A stretch of DNA of 54,558 nt from an uncultured Rhodospirillales bacterium (GCA_903856295.1 CAIOBP010000114.1:1-54558), one strand, 5' to 3'; positions 39,736 to 48,807 are shown, numbered from the stretch's first letter. The notes: generated by a model from the sequence alone, not told the origin. Numbers and translations: made by a program.

Positions 39736-39986
39736 GGGGCGCGGAGTCGGTGAGGGCCGGTATGGCAAGGGGCCTCGCCCCTCGCGCTCCCCGCCTGGGG
39801 CCGACGGCCCCAGACCCCGGGACTTTTTTTAAGAGAAGAGCCCCCGCCTGAATGGTCGGCACCACTCGTGCGGGGGTTCTTCTCTTAAAAAATCATGGGT
39901 TCCAAGGGTCTGCGACCCTTGGCAGGGGGTGCAGGGGGACGGATGTCCCCTTGCCATACCGGCCTCTACCGACTCCGCGCCCCCTA
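39733..39986. repeat. Nested inverted repeat joining two convergent stop codons
   Basis: Outer arms of 40 bases (39733-39772 and 39947-39986) match as inverted repeats with only two mismatches, and each arm begins with the TAG stop of the gene beside it. Inside lie several hairpins (GGGGC-CTC-GCCCC, CTGGGGCC-GAC-GGCCCCAG, CCAAGGGTC-TGC-GACCCTTGG) and the bidirectional terminator at 39825-39892. The whole interval could fold into one long structure. It resembles intergenic palindromic repeats of Rhodospirillaceae rather than an insertion sequence, since no reading frame is supported. Confidence 0.8.
39825..39892. terminator. Bidirectional Rho-independent terminator
   Basis: Two 23-base arms (39825-39847 and 39870-39892) pair with one mismatch around a 22-base loop. 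The T-run on one side and A-run on the other provide U-tracts for transcripts arriving from either strand. It should end both the MBL-hydrolase and the DASS-permease mRNAs. Confidence 0.8.
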
Positions 39987-41384
39987 TATCCACCCGAGCA
40001 GATGCCACCACAGGTAATTCAGTGGCATTAGGCCGATGATGGTGGCCAGGGCGAGGATCAGGCAGAGTTTTTGGGCCGAGCCCAGGCGTTCACCGCCGAG
40101 TTGCATGGCCACCACCAGCGGTGCCGATTCATAGGGTAGCAGCGGGTTGGAGAAGCCGAGCACCTGACTCATCAGGACGGACTCCAGGGGCAGGCCCGAG
40201 GCTTGGGCCATTTGGGCCGCGAGCGGGGTCAGCACGGCGGGCACGCCGGGCAGGGTGGTGACGGTGCCGACCAGGGTGCTGACGGCGGTCAGACCGGCGT
40301 AGCTCCAGGCTGGTTCTCCGGGGGTGAGCGGCATCACCGAGAGGATTGCCGCGGCGAGGCGGGAGCCGAGTCCGGACTCTCCGACCAGCGCCCCCAGGCC
40401 GAGGATGCCGCCGACATAGAACAGCGAGCCGTAATTGATCTCACGGTTGAAGGCGGGGCCGCTGACCAGCGCCACTCCCGGCCAGAGCAGCAGCACCGCC
40501 ACCGCCATGCTGATCCAGGCCGGGCTGATGTGGTGAGCGAAGTCGGTGGCCCACAGCACCACCGCCGCCGCCAGCAGCAGTGCTAGCCAGCGTTCGTCGC
40601 GGCTCATGGCGGTGTGGGGGCGTGGCTCCAGGGGGCGGGGGGTGTCGGGCCACAGCCAGACGATCAACGGCACCATCACCAGGGTTTTGAGCAGGCCGAG
40701 CACCGGAAAGTGCAGCAGCAGATAGGCGCCATAGGTCGGAGTGTAGTGGTAGAGGGTCTCGGAGGCGCCGGCCAGCACGATGTTCGGCAGGTTGGAGGGC
40801 AGCACCGAGAAGGTCGGGACATGGCAGCCAAACGCCGCCGCCAGCACCACCCCGGTCCGGCCGGCGGTGCCGGGGGTGAAGCCGAAGCGGTCGGCCAGGG
40901 CCAGGGCGATCGGCATCAGCAGCACCGCCCGCCCCATCGAGGAGGGCATGACGAAGCCGAGCGCCACTCCGACCAGGGTGACCCCGGCGATCACCCCCCA
41001 ATAGCTTGAGCCGAACAGGCGGGCGAGGGACTGGGCGATGCGCTCGCCGAGGCCGGTCGAGCGTACCGCCACCCCCATCACCAAGCCGCCGAAGATCAGC
41101 CACAGCGCCGCCGATTCGAAGCCGGAAAATACTACCCGGGGCGGCGCCACCTGGGTGAGCATGGCCACGGTGAAGAAGGCCAGGGCGGTGATGTGTTCGG
41201 GAATCGCGCCGGTGGCCCACAGGCCGATGGCGGCGGTGACCAGCGCCAGCGCCCGGGTTTCGGCCGGCGGCAGCGGCGCGGCAACCAGCACCAGTCCGGC
41301 ACAGACGATGGCGAGGATGGCGATCAGGCGGGCAGGGGGCAGGCGGGCGGGGGGCAGGCGGGCGGGGGGGAGATGTTTGCGCAT
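39984..41384 (-). CDS. SLC13/DASS-family sodium:anion symporter-like permease
   Basis: 466-residue integral membrane protein with about 11-12 predicted helices. It shows the two-fold repeat expected of the divalent anion:sodium symporter/ArsB-NhaD superfamily: GFVMPSSMGRAVLLMPIALALADRFGF in the first half and TLPGVPAVLTPLAAQMAQASGLPLESVLMSQVLGFSNPLLPYESAPLVVAMQL in the second. The substrate may be a dicarboxylate, sulfate or another anion. The N-terminus has three copies of LPPAR encoded by near-perfect 15-base repeats (about 41330-41374) before the first membrane helix, so the true start might lie a little downstream. Convergent with the MBL hydrolase gene. Confidence 0.85.
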   Translation of the reverse strand: MRKHLPPARLPPARLPPARLIAILAIVCAGLVLVAAPLPPAETRALALVTAAIGLWATGAIPEHITALAFFTVAMLTQVAPPRVVFSGFESAALWLIFGGLVMGVAVRSTGLGERIAQSLARLFGSSYWGVIAGVTLVGVALGFVMPSSMGRAVLLMPIALALADRFGFTPGTAGRTGVVLAAAFGCHVPTFSVLPSNLPNIVLAGASETLYHYTPTYGAYLLLHFPVLGLLKTLVMVPLIVWLWPDTPRPLEPRPHTAMSRDERWLALLLAAAVVLWATDFAHHISPAWISMAVAVLLLWPGVALVSGPAFNREINYGSLFYVGGILGLGALVGESGLGSRLAAAILSVMPLTPGEPAWSYAGLTAVSTLVGTVTTLPGVPAVLTPLAAQMAQASGLPLESVLMSQVLGFSNPLLPYESAPLVVAMQLGGERLGSAQKLCLILALATIIGLMPLNYLWWHLLGWI

Positions 41385-41454
41385 GGGGGTCGCATTGCCC
41401 GCCGGACCGCCGCTTGTAAAGCAGTATTCCGGTATGACAGACCCGGGACGGGCG

Positions 41455-42780
41455 CTACCGCGCGCCTCCCGGGGGCGCGCACTTCAGGCGTTCCGCCAAG
41501 TGGTCGGCGCGCTGGGCGAGTTTGGGGTGCCGCTGCTCCTGCGGGGGTTGGCCGTTGCGCTGGATGGTGGCGTGGAAGGCGGCGATTTCGGCGCACGCCT
41601 CGGCCGGGCGCTGCAACTGCGCCAGAATGCCGGCGGCTTCCAGATGGGCGGCGGCGGCGGGCGGGGAGCGCGGCCGGTCCCTGGTGAGCGCGGTCAGCTC
41701 GTCCAGGGCGCGCTGGGTGTTGCCCTCGGCGGCGTAGGTGCGCGCGATCATCAGGTCGAGACGGGCGATGCCGGGCGGCTCGATGGCGCCGCTTTGCCGG
41801 GCTTCCTCGCAGATGCGGCGGGCGCCGGCATAATCCTTGGCCTGCCAGCGTTCGCGGACGCGCTCCCTCACCGCGCGCATTGGACCGGGGGGCGGTTCGT
41901 GACCGGGCGGGTCATCGGCGATCGGCGGCGGTTCGTCGTTATCGTCCTGGCCGGGAGGCGGCGGGGGAGGGGGAGGCGGCGCCACCGCCGCAGGACCGGG
42001 GGGCGGAGTCTGCACCGGGGGGAGAGCGGGGGCGGTGCCGTTCGGCGCCGTCAGCACAAGGTCTCCGGTGAGCGAGCTGCTTTCCCAGGGTACCTGCTGG
42101 CCGCCGCTCTCCTGGGAAACCGTACGCCGCACCTCCTTGAACACCGACTCGATCGGAGCGCTTTTGCCGATGGCCTTGAGCAGGGCGGCGGTGTAGAGGC
42201 CGTTGCTGCTGGTGCCGTCGCTGGCGGTCTGGCCGGGTGCGGTCGAGTAGGCGATCAGGCTGCCGGAGGGCGCGGTCACCGCCGCCAGCCCCCGTACGCC
42301 GCCACGCGAGGTCGCAGGGAAGGGATTGTTGCGGCAGGCGTCGAGAATCACCACCCGCACCGCCGCCCGTTCGATCTGGTCCATGACCAGATCCAGATCG
42401 ACGCTCTCCAACCGCAGGGTGCGCTCTTCCTGAAGCCGGGCGTCGACGGGGATCAGGTAATTGCGTCCGGCGGCCTGAACGCCGTGCCCGGCGTAGTAGA
42501 CCACCACCTGATCGGAGCCGCCCACCGAGTGTCCGAATTCGGCCAGTGCCGTCTCGAAGTCGCTTTTGCGGGCGTCGGTCACCAGCTTGACCCGGAACCC
42601 GATCGCCTCCAGCGTCCGGGCCATGGCCTGGGCGTCGTTGGCCGGGTTCGGCAGGGCGCCGACCGTGGCGTAGCGGCTGTTGCCGATCACCAGCGCCAGC
42701 TTCGCCGCGTCGGCCGGAGGGGCCACGGCCAGCAGCGCGATCGCCAGGGCGACCCATGACCCCACACCGAAACGTCCCAT
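41455..42780 (-). CDS. Secreted caspase-like (C14) peptidase with proline-rich linker
   Basis: 441 residues from the ATG at 42780 (GGAGGGG site upstream). A signal peptide (SWVALAIALLAVAPPADAA) precedes a caspase p20-like domain starting KLALVIGNSRYATVGALPNPANDA. The catalytic dyad is His99 (YYAGHG) and Cys149 (LDACRNNPF), both intact. A linker of many prolines (about 255-300, including nine in a row) leads to a helical, TPR-like C-terminal part (CAEIAAFHATIQ near its end). Bacterial metacaspase-like proteins of this kind are exported; their targets are mostly unknown. The upstream frame extension to 42936 is not supported. Confidence 0.88.
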   Translation of the reverse strand: MGRFGVGSWVALAIALLAVAPPADAAKLALVIGNSRYATVGALPNPANDAQAMARTLEAIGFRVKLVTDARKSDFETALAEFGHSVGGSDQVVVYYAGHGVQAAGRNYLIPVDARLQEERTLRLESVDLDLVMDQIERAAVRVVILDACRNNPFPATSRGGVRGLAAVTAPSGSLIAYSTAPGQTASDGTSSNGLYTAALLKAIGKSAPIESVFKEVRRTVSQESGGQQVPWESSSLTGDLVLTAPNGTAPALPPVQTPPPGPAAVAPPPPPPPPPGQDDNDEPPPIADDPPGHEPPPGPMRAVRERVRERWQAKDYAGARRICEEARQSGAIEPPGIARLDLMIARTYAAEGNTQRALDELTALTRDRPRSPPAAAAHLEAAGILAQLQRPAEACAEIAAFHATIQRNGQPPQEQRHPKLAQRADHLAERLKCAPPGGAR

Positions 42781-42983
42781 GTGGCCCCTCCATCGCGCGT
42801 TGCCGCCGGTCCGGTGTACAGGATAGCGCGGCCGGATGTCCCGTCCTGTGACGGGGCTCACAGCTGCGTTTCGTCTTTTCGGCGCGGCGTGCCGCGTGTT
42901 GCCTAACGGGGCGGAGTCGGATAGGGTCGGGGCCATGGTCGAGAGGAAATCCGCACGCTTTCAGGTGATCGGGGCGCTGTCCG

Positions 42984-43796
42984 ATGGCAAGCCGTCGTAG
43001 CAAGTCCGGGGGCGTTTCGGAGTCGCTGGCCCTGCCGGGGTTCGAGCCGCCTCCGGTCGCGCCGGTCTCGCGCCGCGCCGCGCCGGCCGCGCCGCCCGTC
43101 CGGCAGGATGAAGCCGCCGAGCCGCCGCCCCATTACACCGGACATCGCGACCGGCTGCGCCAGCGCTTCCTGAACTCGGGCGCCGACGGCTTGCAGGATT
43201 ACGAATTGCTGGAACTGCTGCTGTTTCCGGTGATTCCGCGCCGGGACGTCAAGCCGCTGGCCAAGGACCTGATCCGGGAGTTCGGCGGCTTCTGGGCGGT
43301 GGTGACCGCGCCGCCCGAACGCTTGCGCAAGGTGGCCAATTTCAGCGACGCCACCATTGCCGCGGTCACCGTGGTCGGGGCGGCGGCGTTGCGGGCGACC
43401 CGGCAGCAGGTGATGAACAAGCCGGTGTTGGCCGGCTGGGAGGCGTTGCTCGGCTATTGCCAGGCGGCGATGGCCCATGAACCGAACGAGCAGCTGCGCC
43501 TGCTGTTCCTCGATTCCAAGAACAGTTTGATCGCCGACGAGGTGCAGCAGCGCGGCACCATCAATCACACGCCGGCCTACCCGCGCGAAATCGTCCGGCG
43601 GGCGCTGGAACTGGGCGCTCACGGGGTGATCCTGGTGCACAATCATCCGGCCGGAGACCCCAGCCCGTCCCGCGACGACATTCACGTCACCAAAGAGATC
43701 GCCCGGGCCGCCAGCGCCCTTGGGCTGGTCCTGCACGATCACCTGATCGTCGCACGCGGCCAGACCGTCAGCTTCAAGGCGCTGGGACTGCTGTGA
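42984..43796 (+). CDS. radC: RadC-family JAB1/MPN (JAMM) protein
   Basis: 270 residues. An N-terminal Pro/Ala-rich segment is followed by the RadC helix-hairpin-helix-like domain (GHRDRLRQRFLNSGADGLQDYELLELLL) and then the JAMM metalloprotease-like domain with H-x-H-x10-D (His219, His221, Asp232 in HNHPAGDPSPSRDD). The family was once tied to DNA repair, but its real role is unsettled; it is often in mobile or stress contexts. It is divergent from the caspase-like gene across about 200 bases. Confidence 0.93.
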   Translation: MASRRSKSGGVSESLALPGFEPPPVAPVSRRAAPAAPPVRQDEAAEPPPHYTGHRDRLRQRFLNSGADGLQDYELLELLLFPVIPRRDVKPLAKDLIREFGGFWAVVTAPPERLRKVANFSDATIAAVTVVGAAALRATRQQVMNKPVLAGWEALLGYCQAAMAHEPNEQLRLLFLDSKNSLIADEVQQRGTINHTPAYPREIVRRALELGAHGVILVHNHPAGDPSPSRDDIHVTKEIARAASALGLVLHDHLIVARGQTVSFKALGLL

Positions 43797-43896
43797 GCGG
43801 CCGTCGGTCCGGACCCCGCACCGGGCGCACTGGCGCGGCTGGGGCGGATCGGGTAAGATTGCTTCGTAAGTTTTCGCCCGCCCGCCCGACGGACCC

Positions 43897-44487
43897 ATGA
43901 CCGAAACCACGTACGCCCTGATCGAGGTCGCCCTGATCGAGCTGAATTCCGGCACCGTGCGCAACATGCGCGAGGCGCTGGCCCAACTCGGCGTTCGCAA
44001 TGTTCACGTGCATTCGAGCACCGTCGGGCTGGCCGGGGCCATCGGCGAGCAGTCTCCCGATCTGGTGATCGTCGATGTCGACGCGCCAGCGCTCGAGGGG
44101 TTCAAGGTCATCCAGCGGCTGCGTTGCGATCCGTCCCTGCCCAACCCGTTCGTGTGCATCATCGCCACCGCCGAGCAGCCGACGGCGGCGCTGCTGCACA
44201 AGGTCGACAATTCCGGCGCCGACGCCTTGCTGGTCAAGCCGTTCGCGCGCAAACAGCTGGTGGACATGGTTCATGGGCTGATCGCGGGGCGGAAGCCTTT
44301 CGGGGTATCCAGCGACTATATCGGCCCCGACCGCCGCAAGCATCCGCGCGAGGACGCGTCGGTTCCGACCCTCAATGCGCCCAATACCTTGCGGGCCAAG
44401 GCAACCGGGCACTTGGAACCCCAACGAGGCCCGCGACCGCATCGCCAAAGGCGTGGTGTGGCTGAGCGAGCGCAAGGCCCAGAGTGA
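43897..44487 (+). CDS. Response-regulator-like protein, N-terminal part of a frameshifted gene
   Basis: Receiver domain (1-130) with likely phosphoacceptor Asp61 (LVIVDVDAP) and Lys115 in LLVKPFARKQL; the usual N-terminal acidic pair is missing (IEVALIELN), so metal binding may be weak. After a linker (YIGPDRRKHPRED) and PNTLRAKATG the frame runs into non-conserved sequence (HLEPQRGPRPHRQRRG) and stops. The same DNA read one base over continues sensibly as TWNPNEARDRIAKGVVWLSERK. One extra G in the run at 44407-44409 explains this. The intact protein would be about 326 residues over 43897-44875. Confidence 0.75.
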   Translation: MTETTYALIEVALIELNSGTVRNMREALAQLGVRNVHVHSSTVGLAGAIGEQSPDLVIVDVDAPALEGFKVIQRLRCDPSLPNPFVCIIATAEQPTAALLHKVDNSGADALLVKPFARKQLVDMVHGLIAGRKPFGVSSDYIGPDRRKHPREDASVPTLNAPNTLRAKATGHLEPQRGPRPHRQRRGVAERAQGPE

Positions 44488-44875
44488 CTCGTTTCAGATC
44501 GCGTTCCTGATGGAGTACGCCCGGCCCGGCCTGATCACCCACCCGCCCGACCGGATCGCTCTCCTGCATGCCCACAGGGTGACCACTCTGGTCGAGGATT
44601 TTCTGAAGCGGATGGCCGGACGCGACCATGATCCCCGCCTCGAGACCATCGGCAAGGAGCTGCTGACCCTGCTCGGCCGTATCCGCAAGGACCCCGAAAC
44701 CCCGGCGACCGCGGCGGAACTGGTTCAGATCAAGGCGCTGTCCCTGACCCTGGCCGAGGCGCTCAATCCCGGCAAAACCGTGGACACCCTGACCCACGAG
44801 ATCGCCGAGGCCACGACCGAGTACCGGGCGCGCATGGAGTGCCTGAGGGCGGTCTCCCCCAACTCCGGCCATTGA
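44375..44875 (+). CDS. C-terminal part of the frameshifted response-regulator gene
   Basis: This frame is coding-like from about 44410 onward (NPNEARDRIAKGVVWLSERKAQSDSFQIAFLMEYARPGLI) and is helical to its end. Its first dozen residues (MRPIPCGPRQP) overlap the receiver gene in another frame and are probably not real. No ribosome site is visible before the ATG at 44375. It is best read as the second half of the gene starting at 43897, separated by a single-base insertion, through either a sequencing error or a true frameshift. Confidence 0.6.
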   Translation: MRPIPCGPRQPGTWNPNEARDRIAKGVVWLSERKAQSDSFQIAFLMEYARPGLITHPPDRIALLHAHRVTTLVEDFLKRMAGRDHDPRLETIGKELLTLLGRIRKDPETPATAAELVQIKALSLTLAEALNPGKTVDTLTHEIAEATTEYRARMECLRAVSPNSGH

Positions 44876-44951
44876 TGAGCGCATTTCCCTGCCCCCATCG
44901 CGTGGTCGCGGGCGTATAACAGGGGCTGGCCGTCTGCCTGGGGATTTCCGC

Positions 44952-47144
44952 GTGATCACTTCGCCTTCCGACCTGGACCGTCTCGCCGCTCTGGTCGGCA
45001 TCGAGCCGTTCTTCTTCGACATTTGGGGCAACCGCGCCGATGTTTCCCCGGCGGCCAAAAGGGCGCTGATCGCCGCCCTGGGCTACGCCGCCGGCAGCGA
45101 AAGCGAGATCGCGGCCAGCTTGCGCGAGGTTGAAACCGCGCCCTGGCGCCGTCTGGCGCCGCCGGTGCTGGTGGCCAGCGAAGCCGAGGCCATCGAGTTG
45201 CCGTTGGCGCTTCTCGATTCGGACCTGGAGACGCCGCTCGCCTGGAGTCTGACCGAGGAAACCGGCGCGGCTCACGAGGGCACGGCCGCCGCCGCCGGGT
45301 TGGCGCTTCAGGCGGTGGCGCTGCTCGATGGCGTGGCGATGCGCCGTCTGGTGCTGCCGTTGCCGGTGCGGCCGCCACAGGGCTATCACACGCTCAGCGT
45401 TTGCCATGGCGGGCGCGAGGCCCGGCTCAGCCTGATCGTCGCCCCCGAGCGCTGCCTGACCCCGGAAGACATCGTGCCCGGCGGCCGGAGCTGGGGGCTG
45501 GGGGTGCAACTCTACGGCGTGCGCAGCGCCGGCAACTGGGGCATCGGTGATTTCTCCGATTTGGCGGACCTGGGGGAACTCGCGGCGCGCTGGGGCGCCG
45601 GCGTGGTCGGGCTGAATCCGCTGCATGCCCTGTTCGCCGCCGATTCCCACCATTATAGCCCTTATTCGCCGTCCCATCGGGGCTTTCTCAATATTCTGTA
45701 TATCGATCCGGTGGCGGTGCCCGACCTTGCCGAGTGCCCCGAGGCCCGTGAGTTGATCGGCGGGCCGGCGTTCCTGCGGGATCTGGCCAAGGCCCGGGCC
45801 TCGGAGCTGGTGGATTATCCGGCGGTGGCGGCGCTCAAGCGGCCGGTGCTGGAGCGGCTGTTCGACAGCTTCCGCCGCCGTCATCTGGAGCTTGCCGAGC
45901 CCAGTCCGCGCGCCGTCGCCTTTCGCGCTTTTCAGACCGCGGGCGGGGAGGCGCTGTACCGCTTCGCCCTGTTCGAAGCGCTGCATGAGCAGATGTTCGG
46001 CAGCGATTTCACCCGCTGGGATTGGCGCAGCTGGCCCGAGGGCTTCCGTGATCCGGCCGGCCCCGAGGTCGCGGCCTTCGCCGCCGCCCATGCCGACCGC
46101 GTGACCTTCTTCCAATATCTGCAATGGCTGGCCGACCAGCAACTGGGCGATGCGGCGGCGCGGGCCAGGCGGGCCGGGCTCGGCTTCGGCTTCTACCGTG
46201 ACCTCGCGGTGGCCATCAGCCCCGGAGGTGCCGCCGCCTGGGCCGAACCGGGCGCAGTCGCCGTCGACGCCCGCGTCGGCTGTCCGCCCGATCAGTTCAA
46301 TCTTCAGGGGCAGAACTGGGGGCTGGCGCCCTTCTCTCCGGTCGGGTTGGCCGAGAGCGCCTACCGGCCGTTCATCGAGCTGCTGCGCGCCAATATGCGC
46401 CATGCCGGGGTTTTGCGCATCGATCACGTGATGGCGCTCCAGCACCTGTACTGGATTCCTCCCGGCGGCGGCATCGGCGGCTATGTCAGCTATCCGTTCC
46501 GGGATCTGGTGCGGCTGATCGCCCTCGAGTCGCAGCGCAACCGCTGCGTCGTGATCGGCGAGGATCTCGGCACCGTGCCCGAGGGCTTCCGTCCGGCGAT
46601 GGAGCGGGCGGGGATTCTCTCGTGCCGGGTGTTTTACTTCGAGCGCGACCACGGCGGCAACTTTCTGCCGCCCGAGGCTTATCCGGCGGGAGCGCTGGTC
46701 ACCGCCACCACCCACGATCTGGCCACATTGGCCGGCTTCTGGCAGGGCAGGGACCTGGATTGGCGGACCCGGCTCGGCCTGTATCCCACCCCCGAGATGC
46801 GCGAGGGCGAGGCGCGCGGCCGCGATCACGACCGCTGGCGCCTGCTCGACACCCTGGCGCGGGCTGGTGTGCTGCCCGACCGGATGCATCCGCGCCACGG
46901 CCGGCTGCCTGTGCTCGACGATGAGCTGGTCACGGCGATCTACCGCTTTCTCGCCCGCAGCCCGGCGCAGGTGCTGATGGTCCAGATCGAGGATCTGCTG
47001 CTCGACCCGGAACAGCCCAATCTGCCCGGCACCGTCGCCGAGCATCCCAACTGGCGCCGCCGCCTCGCCCTGGCTCTCGACCAGATCGGCCGTTTGGACT
47101 CGGCGGCGCGGCTGGCCGGGGGAATCAAGTCTTGTGGTCGCTGA
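44952..47144 (+). CDS. malQ: 4-alpha-glucanotransferase (amylomaltase), GH77
   Basis: 730 residues from a GTG at 44952, the long MalQ form with an extra N-terminal region. GH77 landmarks are GVQLYGVRSAGNWGIGDFSDL, DSHHYSPYSPSHRGFLN, GCPPDQFNLQGQNWGLAPF, the nucleophile Asp in LRIDHVMALQHLYWIP, the acid/base Glu in VIGEDLGTVPEGF, and the third carboxylate in TTHDLATLAGFW. It moves glucan segments between malto-oligosaccharides or glycogen. No other glycogen gene is in the window. The only upstream gene on this strand is the split response-regulator gene, 76 bases away. Confidence 0.95.
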   Translation: MITSPSDLDRLAALVGIEPFFFDIWGNRADVSPAAKRALIAALGYAAGSESEIAASLREVETAPWRRLAPPVLVASEAEAIELPLALLDSDLETPLAWSLTEETGAAHEGTAAAAGLALQAVALLDGVAMRRLVLPLPVRPPQGYHTLSVCHGGREARLSLIVAPERCLTPEDIVPGGRSWGLGVQLYGVRSAGNWGIGDFSDLADLGELAARWGAGVVGLNPLHALFAADSHHYSPYSPSHRGFLNILYIDPVAVPDLAECPEARELIGGPAFLRDLAKARASELVDYPAVAALKRPVLERLFDSFRRRHLELAEPSPRAVAFRAFQTAGGEALYRFALFEALHEQMFGSDFTRWDWRSWPEGFRDPAGPEVAAFAAAHADRVTFFQYLQWLADQQLGDAAARARRAGLGFGFYRDLAVAISPGGAAAWAEPGAVAVDARVGCPPDQFNLQGQNWGLAPFSPVGLAESAYRPFIELLRANMRHAGVLRIDHVMALQHLYWIPPGGGIGGYVSYPFRDLVRLIALESQRNRCVVIGEDLGTVPEGFRPAMERAGILSCRVFYFERDHGGNFLPPEAYPAGALVTATTHDLATLAGFWQGRDLDWRTRLGLYPTPEMREGEARGRDHDRWRLLDTLARAGVLPDRMHPRHGRLPVLDDELVTAIYRFLARSPAQVLMVQIEDLLLDPEQPNLPGTVAEHPNWRRRLALALDQIGRLDSAARLAGGIKSCGR

Positions 47145-47481
47145 GTATACGAACGGCGGGACAAAGCCGCCCGGCCGGAGTAGCGGGGCGCCTGAAAGTC
47201 GCGCCCGGCCCCGTTTGACGACCGGCATTGGCTGTGCCTGCTAGATTTCACAGGAGAGAGCCTAAAACTATTGCAAATGCTTTTCTTGCTTGCCCTATTC
47301 TTCGGCAAAATCGAGAGTGGCCAGGTTCTGTCGTTGTAAGTTTATCACAAGTCCACCGGCTCCTTCATAAGAAGCGTTTTTGCGACTTGCGCTGACAAGC
47401 CGGGAGAGGTTTCATCCCGCCATGTAATCGTTGTCGCCGGCTGCTGTGGATGCGGCCAACTGGTCAGGAAGGATGCCCACC
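47145..47481 (+). other. malQ-porin spacer
   Basis: 337 bases with no gene supported. A hairpin GGGCGC-N9-GCGCCC (47186-47206) followed by CGTTTG may end malQ transcription. From about 47250 the spacer becomes AT-richer and should hold the porin promoter; a TTATCA-17-TCATAA arrangement (about 47340-47368) is a weak candidate. The porin ribosome site AGGAAGG is at 47466-47472. Confidence 0.45.
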
Positions 47482-48780
47482 ATGAAGAATTCCCTGCTCG
47501 CGGGTTGCGCCGCCATCGCTTTTGCCGGACTGTGCGGAACCGCCGTCGCCGGCGACACCGCTCCCGGAAAGTTCGATGTCAAGCTGAGCGGCGACGCCTA
47601 TTTCACGGCGGGCTATACCGGTCAGAACAGCGCCCCGGTCGCCACCGACCGCAAAAGGACCGGTGACTTCACCAACCGTTTCCGTCTGCAGGTGACCCCG
47701 ACCGCCACCGCGGACAACGGTCTTGAATATGGCGCCAATATCCGTATCCGGGCCTGGAATTCGACCGGCACCGTCGATACCGATCAGGCCTACATCTTTG
47801 CCGATGGCAAGTGGGGCCGGCTCGAAGGCGGCGTCACTCCCGGCCCGAACACCCAGTATGGCGTGACCGCGCCGTCTGGTTTCGGCACCGGCGGCGTCTT
47901 CGGCGACTGGAGCGAAGGCCCCGGCACCGCGACTTGGCTGAACAACCAGAACACCTACCTCGCCGGCACCTTCGGTGGCGAATACAACACCATCACCGGC
48001 AACAACTGGGCGACCAAGGTCAATTACTTCACGCCGCGCTTCTTCGCCCAGGAAGATGCCAACACCGGCTTGATGGCCGCGATTTCGTACACGCCCCATA
48101 ACGTCAACGTCAACACCGGCGTCAGCCGCGTCAAGGGTGTCGGCGGTGCCGCCGCCGCGGACAGCTTCTGCAGCTATGCCGGCGTGGCCGCTCCCCTTCA
48201 GGGTTGCGGTTGGAGCAACATCGTCGAAGCCGATATGTTCTACAGCGGCAGCTTCAACGGCGTCAGCGTTTCGACCAGCTTCGGGTATGAGCAGGGCAAC
48301 GCGGCTGCGACCACCACCACGGCCAACTCCTTCAACGATCTGAAGGTCTATCAGTTCGGCCTTCAGCTCGGCTACGCTGGCGTCCTGTTCGGCGGTGGCT
48401 ACCAGAGCGCCGGCAAGTCCGGCTACACCCGCAGCTCGACCACCGCCGCCGGCGCCGCCGTGCTGAACAAGACCGCCCAGTCCTCGTACAACCTGGGTAT
48501 CTCCTATGAGAACGGCCCGGCCCTGGTCGGCTTCAACTACGAGCACGGCGAAGACGCTGGCGACATGGCCCTGGCCGGTGCGCGCAAGGCCGACCTCTAT
48601 TCGGTGGGCGCCACCTACACCCTGGCTCCCGGTCTGACCACGTCGCTGGAATATCTCTACAGCAGCACCCGTAATCAGGCCGGTTTCAACAGCGGCTCGG
48701 CCGACTATATCGGTGGCAACAGCCTGACCGGCAGCAAGAACGCCAACCTGATCCTGTGGAAGAACGTCGTTACCTTCTAA
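47482..48780 (+). CDS. Gram-negative porin
   Basis: 432-residue outer-membrane beta-barrel. The start at 47482 is set by AGGAAGG nine bases upstream; the signal peptide is NSLLAGCAAIAFAGLCGTAVA, cut before GDTAPGKFDVKLSGDAYFTAGY. The mature part alternates strands with aromatic girdles and has the typical RFRLQVTPTATADNGLEYGANIRIR and GRLEGGVTPGPNTQYG (loop 3 region) segments. It ends in WKNVVTF, the C-terminal Phe needed for Bam recognition. A single Cys pair (CSYAG, GCGW) lies in a probable external loop. It is likely highly expressed, with a strong terminator after it. Confidence 0.93.
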   Translation: MKNSLLAGCAAIAFAGLCGTAVAGDTAPGKFDVKLSGDAYFTAGYTGQNSAPVATDRKRTGDFTNRFRLQVTPTATADNGLEYGANIRIRAWNSTGTVDTDQAYIFADGKWGRLEGGVTPGPNTQYGVTAPSGFGTGGVFGDWSEGPGTATWLNNQNTYLAGTFGGEYNTITGNNWATKVNYFTPRFFAQEDANTGLMAAISYTPHNVNVNTGVSRVKGVGGAAAADSFCSYAGVAAPLQGCGWSNIVEADMFYSGSFNGVSVSTSFGYEQGNAAATTTTANSFNDLKVYQFGLQLGYAGVLFGGGYQSAGKSGYTRSSTTAAGAAVLNKTAQSSYNLGISYENGPALVGFNYEHGEDAGDMALAGARKADLYSVGATYTLAPGLTTSLEYLYSSTRNQAGFNSGSADYIGGNSLTGSKNANLILWKNVVTF

Positions 48781-48807
48781 GGGCTTCGTGACACGGACCT
48801 TGGTGGG

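Noticed and set aside
43897-44875. Programmed ribosomal frameshift in the response-regulator gene
   Set aside because: No slippery heptamer or downstream stem is evident at the junction; an insertion or sequencing error is simpler.
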